Below, piece by piece: positions 6,761 to 11,526 of a stretch of 12,654 nucleotides of DNA; the stretch's first letter is position 1; every line of letters starts with the position of its first letter. A program made the translations under genes and the position numbers. This stretch comes from Acidimicrobiia bacterium. Its GTDB lineage: Bacteria > Actinomycetota > Acidimicrobiia > Acidimicrobiales > JACDCH01. The DNA is taken from the NCBI GenBank assembly GCA_013694495.1, contig JACDCH010000558.1, positions 1 through 12,654 on the forward strand. Reading direction: 5' to 3'. The notes under the pieces are model-generated. The model made no database searches and had not been told where the DNA came from. It saw nothing but the letters and a program-made list of their open reading frames with translations.

Positions 6761-7158
6761 CGGGGATCGAACCACAGCTCGTTCACGCCGCCGCCGGTGT
6801 AGTCGATGGTGAGCTCCTCGTCGACCGCGATGGCGCGCCGGGCCACCAGCACGAGGGCGTCGATCGTGTCGTGGGCCTCGTAGTCGCAGCTGGGGTCGGC
6901 GGCGTGGTTGTAGAGGCTGGCGTGGCCCAGGCCCACCGCCGCGTCGCCGTCGTCACCCCAGCCGTACCAGTGGTCGCGGAGGGCGGTGCCGTTGAGCGCC
7001 TCGATCTCGTCGGCCTCGACCACCAGCACGGGCGCGACCTCCACGACCTCGCCCGCGGCGATCGGTTCGGCGGCGAACACGCCGCGGCCGCCGTACGGGG
7101 ACGGCGCGACGTAGGTGCGGGTGGTCGACGCGATCTCGTCGGTGGGTGGGGGTGGCAC
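6757..7158 (-). CDS. Small SET-domain protein (putative protein-lysine methyltransferase)
   Basis: The protein has 133 residues, almost nothing but a SET core. It shows Y-G-G-R-G-V-F (22-28) with the AAEPIAAGEVV turn, then G-H-A-S-L-Y-N-H (78-85) equivalent to the NHxxxPN motif, and D-E-E-L-T-I-D-Y (113-120) with the usual catalytic tyrosine. SET proteins transfer methyl from S-adenosylmethionine to lysine; the target here is unknown. Compact bacterial SET proteins of this size are known but poorly characterised. I chose GTG at 7158 because a TAGGTT -10 lies seven bases before it, giving a leaderless message, and no better start exists upstream. It is the first gene of a five-gene operon that continues with SnoaL, LLM, P450 and DUF2207 genes, which is an unexpected place for a methyltransferase. 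Confidence 0.85.
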   Translation of the reverse strand: MPPPPTDEIASTTRTYVAPSPYGGRGVFAAEPIAAGEVVEVAPVLVVEADEIEALNGTALRDHWYGWGDDGDAAVGLGHASLYNHAADPSCDYEAHDTIDALVLVARRAIAVDEELTIDYTGGGVNELWFDPR

Positions 7159-7165
7159 GGCCGAG

Positions 7166-7171
7166 AACCTA
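7166..7171 (-). promoter_or_regulatory. -10 element for the SET-led operon, leaderless start
   Basis: On the minus strand TAGGTT (7171 down to 7166) is followed by seven bases and then the GTG at 7158. RNA would therefore begin at or within a base or two of the start codon. The same hexamer with the same spacing precedes the thiolase and the minus-strand acyl-CoA dehydrogenase. No -35 match is seen. Confidence 0.5.
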
Positions 7172-7175
7172 CGAT
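7170..7175 (+). promoter_or_regulatory. -10 element for nhaA, overlapping the divergent -10
   Basis: TACGAT fits TANNNT and would start RNA near 7181-7183, exactly where the foldable nhaA leader begins. It shares bases 7170-7171 with the minus-strand TAGGTT, so the two polymerases would compete for one melting site. Confidence 0.45.
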
Positions 7176-7180
7176 GTCGG

Positions 7181-7239
7181 GCCAGGTGCGCCGGGAAGCC
7201 TGGTCGGCAGTCCCTCTTTGCCGACCCCGGAGACGTCTC
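7181..7239 (+). ncRNA. Structured nhaA 5' leader, candidate ion-responsive riboswitch
   Basis: Three pairings are visible in this 59-base leader. P1 joins CCAGG (7182-7186) to CCTGG (7199-7203). A hairpin joins TCGGCA (7204-7209) to TGCCGA (7219-7224), extendable to 8 bp as GGTCGGCA/TGCCGACC if P1 opens. A pseudoknot joins CCGGG (7191-7195, in the P1 loop) to CCCGG (7226-7230). The last pairing uses the first two bases of the Shine-Dalgarno GGAGA (7229-7233), so folding could control ribosome access. Known Li+ riboswitches (the nhaA-I and nhaA-II motifs) sit in front of nhaA genes. This leader resembles that idea, and the CCGGGAAGCCTGGT stretch looks like what I remember of nhaA-I, but I could not compare it. 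Confidence 0.5.
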
Positions 7240-8583
7240 GTGCAGCCCGAACCCCCCACCTGGCTCGGCAGCGACCGCCTGCTGGCGCGCGTCGTCGGCC
7301 GGCCGGTGACACGCTTCCTGCACATCGAGGCCGGCGGCGGCCTGGTGCTGCTGGCGGCGACCGTGGCCGCCCTCGTGTGGGCGAACTCGCCCTGGTCGCA
7401 GAGCTACGTCGACCTGTGGCACACCTCGATCTCGGTCACCGTGGGCTCGCACACCATCAGCGAGGACCTCCGGCACTGGGTCAACGACGGCCTCATGGCG
7501 GTGTTCTTCTTCGTCGTCGGCCTCGAGATCAAGCGCGAGCTCGTGGTGGGGCAGCTGGCATCGTTCCGCGACGCCGCGGTCCCCGTCGTGGCTGCGATCG
7601 GCGGGATGGTCGTTCCCGCCGCCATCTACCTCGCCTTCAACTCCGGGGGCCCCGGCGCAGCCGGGTGGGGCATCCCGATGGCCACCGACATCGCCTTCGC
7701 ACTCGGCGTGCTCGCGCTGCTCGGCAGTCGCGTGCCACCGGCGCTGAAGATCCTTCTCCTCGGCCTCGCCATCGTCGACGACATCGGGGCCATCGTCGTG
7801 ATCGCCATCTTCTACACCGAGCAGCTCGCGCTCGGCGCGCTGGCCGTGGCCCTGGGTGGCCTGGCCCTGGTGGTGATCCTGCGCCGGGCCGGTGTCTGGT
7901 ACCCGCCGCTCTACGGCGCCGTCGGCGTCGTGGTGTGGGTCGCCACGCTCGAGTCCGGCATCCACGCCACGCTGGCCGGCGTCGCCCTCGGGCTGCTGAC
8001 ACCGGCGCGACCGCTCATGAGCGACCTCGACGCCGATCGCATCGCCCACGAGCTGTCACCGGATGCCGAGGTCACAGCCACGGAGGTCAAGGAGATCTCC
8101 TTCCGGCTGCGCGCTTCCGTGTCGGTGGCCGAACGGCTGGAGGAGGGCCTGCACCCCTGGGCGAGCTACTTCTGCGTCCCCATGTTCGCCCTGGCGAACG
8201 CCGGCCTCGTGATCTCCAGCGACGCGGTCTCCGACGCCGTCGGATCGAGCCTCGCCATCGGCGTGTTCCTCGGCCTCGTGGTCGGCAAGCTGGTCGGGGT
8301 CACCCTGGCCACCTGGCTCGCGGTCCGCTTCGGCCTCGGCCGCCTCCCCGAGGGCGTCGCCTGGCGCGACATCGTGGGCATGGCCGCGCTCGCGGGCATC
8401 GGGTTCACGGTGTCGCTGTTCATCGGCGGCCTGGCGTTCTCGGACCCGTTGCTGGTCGACCAGGCCAAGATGGGCGTGCTGGCCGCCTCGGTGGTCGCCG
8501 CCGCCGTCGGCGTGCTGCTGCTGCGCTCTCCGCGCCACGAGCCGGGCGGGCCGCCACCGGTAGCTGACACTGGCGTCAGGTAG
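7240..8583 (+). CDS. nhaA: Na+/H+ antiporter NhaA
   Basis: NhaA exchanges internal Na+ or Li+ for external protons in the cytoplasmic membrane. The protein has 447 residues, longer than the 388 of E. coli, with extra length at both ends. The key residues are present: M-A-T-D150-I-A-F-A-L-G (Asp133 of E. coli), A-I-V-D180-D181-I-G-A-I (the Asp163/164 ion pair site) and V-V-G-K350 (Lys300). About twelve hydrophobic segments are spread between residues 30 and 427. The GTG at 7240 is set by GGAGA at 7229-7233, six bases upstream; an in-frame ATG at 7174 lies inside the promoter and lacks a site. The last residues (VADTGVR) are encoded by the operator of the thiolase gene, and the stop TAG starts its -10. 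Confidence 0.97.
   Translation: MQPEPPTWLGSDRLLARVVGRPVTRFLHIEAGGGLVLLAATVAALVWANSPWSQSYVDLWHTSISVTVGSHTISEDLRHWVNDGLMAVFFFVVGLEIKRELVVGQLASFRDAAVPVVAAIGGMVVPAAIYLAFNSGGPGAAGWGIPMATDIAFALGVLALLGSRVPPALKILLLGLAIVDDIGAIVVIAIFYTEQLALGALAVALGGLALVVILRRAGVWYPPLYGAVGVVVWVATLESGIHATLAGVALGLLTPARPLMSDLDADRIAHELSPDAEVTATEVKEISFRLRASVSVAERLEEGLHPWASYFCVPMFALANAGLVISSDAVSDAVGSSLAIGVFLGLVVGKLVGVTLATWLAVRFGLGRLPEGVAWRDIVGMAALAGIGFTVSLFIGGLAFSDPLLVDQAKMGVLAASVVAAAVGVLLLRSPRHEPGGPPPVADTGVR
8564..8579. promoter_or_regulatory. Operator-like palindrome upstream of the thiolase
   Basis: CTGACACTGGCGTCAG matches its own reverse complement at 12 of 16 positions (CTGAC...GTCAG arms). It matches the element at 11495-11510 at 13 of 16 positions. 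It ends one base before the thiolase -10, the position expected of a repressor site. A TetR-type acyl-CoA-responsive repressor is the likeliest binder, but no regulator gene is in the window. Confidence 0.6.
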
Positions 8584-8586
8584 GTT
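8581..8586 (+). promoter_or_regulatory. -10 element for the thiolase, leaderless start
   Basis: TAGGTT is followed by six bases and the GTG at 8593, so RNA would start at the start codon. The ten bases TAGGTTCCGC are identical to those before the acyl-CoA dehydrogenase at 11479. The first three bases are the nhaA stop codon. Confidence 0.55.
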
Positions 8587-8592
8587 CCGCTG

Positions 8593-9789
8593 GTGCCTGC
8601 CGCCCGGGAAGCCGTCATCGTCGACGCCGTCCGCACGCCGGTCGGCAAGCGCCAGGGGGCCCTGTCGGGCTGGCATCCGACGGACCTCCTCGCCCACACG
8701 CTGTCGGCCCTCGTCGACCGCAGCGGCATCGACCCCGAGCGCATCGACGACGTCGTCGGCGGGTGCGTCACCCAGGTCGGCGAGCAGGGCTGCAACGTGA
8801 TCCGCAACTCGTGGGTGGCGGCGGGCCTGCCCCAGTCGGTGCCCGCCACCTCGGTCGACCGCCAGTGCGGATCGTCGCAGCAGGCACTGCACTTCGCGGC
8901 GCAGGGCGTGATCGCCGGCAGCTACGACCTCGCCATCGCCTGCGGCGTGGAGTCGATGACCCGGGCGCCGATGGCCTCGAACGCCAGCGGGGGCCTGGGG
9001 CCGTTCAGCCCCGGCTTCATGGCCGCCTGCGACGGGCAGCTGAAGACGCAGTTCGAGGTGGCGCAGATCCTGGCGGCGCGCTACGGCATCGACCGGGAGG
9101 CCATGGACGAGCTCGCCCTCGAGTCGCACCGCCGGGCCGCCTCCACGACCGACGCCGGCGGCTTCGAGGCCGAGATCGTCCCTGTGCCGGTGCGCGACCC
9201 CGACGGCGCCGAGACCGGGGCGCTCCTCACGGCCGACGAGGGCATCCGCCGGGAGACGTCGCTCGAGAAGCTCGCCGCCCTGGGCTCGGCGGCGTCCTGG
9301 GACCCCGCCCTCGCCCCCGACATCACGGCCGGCAACAGCTCGCAGATGTCCGATGGCGCCGCCGCCGTGTTGGTCGCCGACCGGGCGACGGCCGAGGCCC
9401 TCGGCCTGACGATCCGGGCCCGCTTCCACGCCATGACCGTCGCCGGCGACGACGCCGTCCTCGTGCTGTCGGCCCCGAACCCCGCGACCCGGCGCCTCCT
9501 CGAGCGCACGGGCATGTCGGTCGACGACTTCGACGCCATCGAGTGCAACGAGGCGTTCGCCGCCATCGCCCTCATGTGGGCGTCCGAGTTCCTTCCCGAC
9601 GGCGACCGCAGCCGCCTCAATCCGCGGGGCGGCGCCATCGCCCTCGGCCACCCGCTGGGCGCCAGCGGGGTCCGGCTGATGACCACGCTGCTGGGTCAGC
9701 TCGAGGCCACCGGCGGCCGCTACGGCTTCCAGACGATGTGCGAGGGCGGGGGCATGGCCAACGCCACGGTCATCGAGCGGCTCCCCTGA
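8593..9789 (+). CDS. Thiolase (acetyl-CoA acyltransferase), FadA5-like
   Basis: The enzyme splits a 3-oxoacyl-CoA with free CoA to give acetyl-CoA or propionyl-CoA and a shortened acyl-CoA. The 398 residues are the normal length. The nucleophile Cys92 lies in D-R-Q-C-G-S-S-Q-Q, N-E-A-F is at 319-322, His353 is in L-G-H-P-L-G-A-S-G and the acid/base Cys383 is in T-M-C-E-G-G-G. The stretch V-G-G-C-V-T-Q-V-G-E-Q (55-65) with N-x-x-R-x-x-W after it closely recalls FadA5, the mycobacterial thiolase that removes acetyl-CoA from the steroid side chain. Related thiolases act on other bulky substrates, so the substrate is only suggested. The GTG follows the nhaA stop by nine bases and has no Shine-Dalgarno site; a leaderless message from TAGGTT fits. 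Co-regulation with the acyl-CoA dehydrogenase pair is suggested by the shared operator. Confidence 0.93.
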   Translation: MPAAREAVIVDAVRTPVGKRQGALSGWHPTDLLAHTLSALVDRSGIDPERIDDVVGGCVTQVGEQGCNVIRNSWVAAGLPQSVPATSVDRQCGSSQQALHFAAQGVIAGSYDLAIACGVESMTRAPMASNASGGLGPFSPGFMAACDGQLKTQFEVAQILAARYGIDREAMDELALESHRRAASTTDAGGFEAEIVPVPVRDPDGAETGALLTADEGIRRETSLEKLAALGSAASWDPALAPDITAGNSSQMSDGAAAVLVADRATAEALGLTIRARFHAMTVAGDDAVLVLSAPNPATRRLLERTGMSVDDFDAIECNEAFAAIALMWASEFLPDGDRSRLNPRGGAIALGHPLGASGVRLMTTLLGQLEATGGRYGFQTMCEGGGMANATVIERLP

Positions 9790-9794
9790 GGACG

Positions 9795-9817
9795 GAGCCG
9801 GCGAAGGTCGTCGGCTC
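9795..9817 (+). terminator. Hairpin terminator after the thiolase gene
   Basis: GAGCCGGCGA (9795-9804) pairs with TCGTCGGCTC (9808-9817) over ten positions with one G-U pair and a three-base loop. It starts five bases after the stop. No T-run follows, as is common in high-GC actinobacteria. An alternative 8-bp stem (9797-9804 with 9816-9823) overlaps it. Confidence 0.55.
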
Positions 9818-9826
9818 GCCGGCCTG

Positions 9827-9832
9827 TAGGTG
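9827..9832 (+). promoter_or_regulatory. Possible -10 element for the DUF2237 gene
   Basis: TAGGTG resembles the TAGGTT elements elsewhere in the window and would start RNA about ten bases before the ATG at 9849. The last base departs from the usual T, so support is weak. Confidence 0.25.
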
Positions 9833-9848
9833 CCAAGCTGCTGGGACG

Positions 9849-10250
9849 ATGACCGATCGCAACGTCCTCGGTGGCGAGCTCGAGCCGTGCGGCACCGATC
9901 CGGTGACCGGCTTCTACCGCGACGGGTGCTGCACGACGGGGCCCGAGGACCGGGGCAGCCACACGATCTGCGCGGTGGTGAGCGCCGAGTTCCTCGACCA
10001 CCAGAAGCGGATCGGCAACGACCTCAGCACGCCCCGGCCCGAGTACGGCTTCCCGGGCCTGAACCCGGGCGACCGGTGGTGCGTCACCGCGGTCAACTGG
10101 CTCCGGGCCCACCGCGACGGGTCGGCGGCGCCGGTCGTGCTGGCGAGCACCCACGAGCGGGCCCTCGACATCGTGCCGCTCGACGCGCTGCGGCAGCACA
10201 CGGTCGACGTGCCGGCCGACCTGAGCTCGCTCGACGACAGCCCGGGCTGA
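9849..10250 (+). CDS. DUF2237 family protein
   Basis: This is a 133-residue cytoplasmic protein of the DUF2237 family, which has no known function. It opens with N-V-L-G-G-E-L-E-P-C (5-14), then D-P-V-T-G-F-Y-R-D-G-C-C (17-28), T-G-P-E-D, G-N-D-L-S-T-P-R-P-E-Y-G-F-P-G (56-70) and G-D-R-W-C (74-78). This near-invariant series is diagnostic. Five cysteines (14, 27, 28, 41, 78) are at the family positions and could bind metal or form an active site; that is inference. The ATG is chosen because the conserved N terminus begins directly after it; GGGA two bases upstream is too close to be a good ribosome site. It lies alone between the thiolase terminator and a gene read in the opposite direction. 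No link to the catabolic genes is evident. Confidence 0.93.
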   Translation: MTDRNVLGGELEPCGTDPVTGFYRDGCCTTGPEDRGSHTICAVVSAEFLDHQKRIGNDLSTPRPEYGFPGLNPGDRWCVTAVNWLRAHRDGSAAPVVLASTHERALDIVPLDALRQHTVDVPADLSSLDDSPG

Positions 10251-10262
10251 CCTGCGGGTCAG
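10247..10262. terminator. Small palindrome containing both convergent stop codons
   Basis: CTGACC (10247-10252) and GGTCAG (10257-10262) are exact complements around TGCG. The TGA stop of the DUF2237 gene and the TGA stop of the acyl-CoA dehydrogenase on the other strand both lie in the arms. The gap between the genes is only 8 bp. A 6-bp stem is short for a terminator, and part of the symmetry follows from facing TGA codons. Confidence 0.3.
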
Positions 10263-11479
10263 CGGCGGGGGAGCTTGATCGCCTTGTCGGCGATGATGTT
10301 CTTCTGCACCTCGGTGGTGCCGGCACCGATCGACGTGTAGCGCTGGAAGACGTAGAGGCGGTTCCAGCTCCCGCCGTCGATCGCGTCGGGACCGCCCTTC
10401 GACAGCACCGCGCCGGGCCCGAGCAGGTCGCAGGCGAGCTCGGCCAGCGTCTGCGCGAGGTGGCTCCACTGGAGCTTGGCCAGCGGCACCTCGGGCCAGT
10501 TCGGCTCGCCCTTCAGGATCTTGGAGAGGGCCCGGTAGTTGAGCAGCCGGGTGTACTCGATGTCGGTGTGGGCCCGGGCGATGCGCTCCCGCAGGCCGGG
10601 GTCGCGCAGGGCGTCGGGGTTCTCCGAGCGGGCCAGGCTCACCATCGAGTCGAGGTCGGCCTTCATGGTGATGGCCAGGCCGGCCGTGCCCACCCGCTCG
10701 TGGCCCAGCGTCCCCATCGCCACCTGCCACCCGGCGCCCTCGTCGCCCAGCCGCGAGGTGGCCGGCACGCGGGCGTCGGTGAAGAACACCTCGCAGAACA
10801 TGTCCTCGCCGGTGATGTCGCGGATCGGCCGGCACTCGATGCCCGTGGTCTCGAGGTCGAGGATCATCGCCGTGATGCCCTCGTGCTTCGCGCCCCGCTC
10901 GATGGCGGTCGGATCGGTGCGGACGAGGAACAGGCCCCAGCGGGCGATCTGGGCCGACGTGATCCAGATCTTCTGGCCGTTCAGCACGTAGTCGTCGCCG
11001 TCGCGGATGGCGAGCGTGCGCAGGTTCGCCAGATCGCTCCCTGCCTGCGGCTCGGTGAAGCCCTGGCACCAGTGGTCGACGGCGTCGAGGATGTTCGGCA
11101 CCCACTGCGCCTTCTGCTCCTCCGTGCCCCAGCGGATGATCATGGGCCCGATCTGCCACAGCCCGTTGGCGTTGTAGATGCCCGGCGTGCGGGCCCGGGC
11201 CATCTCCTCGGAGTAGACGACGTTCTGGGTGATCGTGGCCTCGCGGCCGCCCCACTCCTTGGGCCAGTTGATCGCCGCCCACCGGCCTTCGTGCAGGGTG
11301 CGCTGCCACGCCCGCCGGCGCTCCATGGCGCCCATGATCCCGTGCTCGCCGCCGCCGCCCCCGTCGTCGAGGTCCTCGCGCTCGCCCCACTCCGCCAGGA
11401 ACTTCGGGAGCCGGTCGTCGAGCCAGCCGCGGAGCTCGTCGCGGAACGCCTCGTCCTCCGGCGCCAGTGCGAAGTCCAC
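10259..11479 (-). CDS. Acyl-CoA dehydrogenase, FAD-site subunit (FadE29-like)
   Basis: The enzyme oxidises an acyl-CoA to the 2-enoyl-CoA and passes electrons to ETF. The protein has 406 residues. The FAD/substrate loop C-Q-G-F-T-E-P-Q-A-G-S-D-L (138-150) and W-I-T-S-A (172-176) are intact. Glu261 in G-H-E-R-V-G sits where isovaleryl-CoA-type enzymes keep the catalytic base, and the end I-G-A-G-T-T-E-V-Q-K-N-I-I (384-396) is typical. The opening and the WPKEWGGREATITQ block resemble actinobacterial FadE subunits that form alpha2beta2 enzymes for steroid or branched acyl-CoAs. The GTG at 11479 follows TAGGTT by seven bases and lacks a Shine-Dalgarno site, so a leaderless message is likely. Its probable partner is read from the same gap in the opposite direction. 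The substrate is unknown. Confidence 0.93.
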   Translation of the reverse strand: MDFALAPEDEAFRDELRGWLDDRLPKFLAEWGEREDLDDGGGGGEHGIMGAMERRRAWQRTLHEGRWAAINWPKEWGGREATITQNVVYSEEMARARTPGIYNANGLWQIGPMIIRWGTEEQKAQWVPNILDAVDHWCQGFTEPQAGSDLANLRTLAIRDGDDYVLNGQKIWITSAQIARWGLFLVRTDPTAIERGAKHEGITAMILDLETTGIECRPIRDITGEDMFCEVFFTDARVPATSRLGDEGAGWQVAMGTLGHERVGTAGLAITMKADLDSMVSLARSENPDALRDPGLRERIARAHTDIEYTRLLNYRALSKILKGEPNWPEVPLAKLQWSHLAQTLAELACDLLGPGAVLSKGGPDAIDGGSWNRLYVFQRYTSIGAGTTEVQKNIIADKAIKLPRR

Positions 11480-11486
11480 GGGGCGG

Positions 11487-11492
11487 AACCTA
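11487..11492 (-). promoter_or_regulatory. -10 element for the minus-strand acyl-CoA dehydrogenase
   Basis: Read on the minus strand, TAGGTT is followed by CCGCCCC and the GTG at 11479. It lies two bases beyond the operator-like palindrome, with TAGGTTCCGC identical to the thiolase promoter. Confidence 0.55.
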
Positions 11493-11496
11493 ACAT
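11491..11496 (+). promoter_or_regulatory. -10 element for the plus-strand acyl-CoA dehydrogenase
   Basis: TAACAT fits TANNNT and overlaps the divergent TAGGTT by two bases, the same arrangement as at 7166-7175. RNA would begin near 11502-11503, inside the palindrome, giving a leader of about 25 bases with GGAGGG (11515-11520) six bases before the GTG. Confidence 0.45.
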
Positions 11497-11510
11497 GACA
11501 CGAGCGTCAG
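11495..11510. promoter_or_regulatory. Operator-like palindrome between the divergent acyl-CoA dehydrogenases
   Basis: ATGACACGAGCGTCAG has TGAC...GTCA arms and differs from the thiolase element at three positions only. It covers the expected start site of the plus-strand gene and lies just upstream of the minus-strand -10. One bound dimer could therefore control both subunits together. Confidence 0.6.
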
Positions 11511-11526
11511 ATTCGGAGGGGGCGGA

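Noticed and set aside
7174..7239. Upstream in-frame ATG start for NhaA
   Set aside because: It overlaps the likely -10, has no ribosome site, and would add an Arg-rich stretch; GTG at 7240 has GGAGA at good distance.
8564..8586. CTGACA at 8564-8569 as a -35 element
   Set aside because: It matches TTGACA at five positions but is only 11 bases from the -10, too close for a normal promoter.
8056..9651. Long minus-strand open frame opposite nhaA and the thiolase
   Set aside because: Composition-driven shadow; no recognisable motif, and both sense genes are complete with all catalytic residues.
10247..10262. CTGACCTGCGGGTCAG as a third copy of the operator
   Set aside because: Arms agree (CTGAC...GTCAG) but the six centre bases differ, it lies between gene ends rather than starts, and facing TGA stops already create most of the symmetry.
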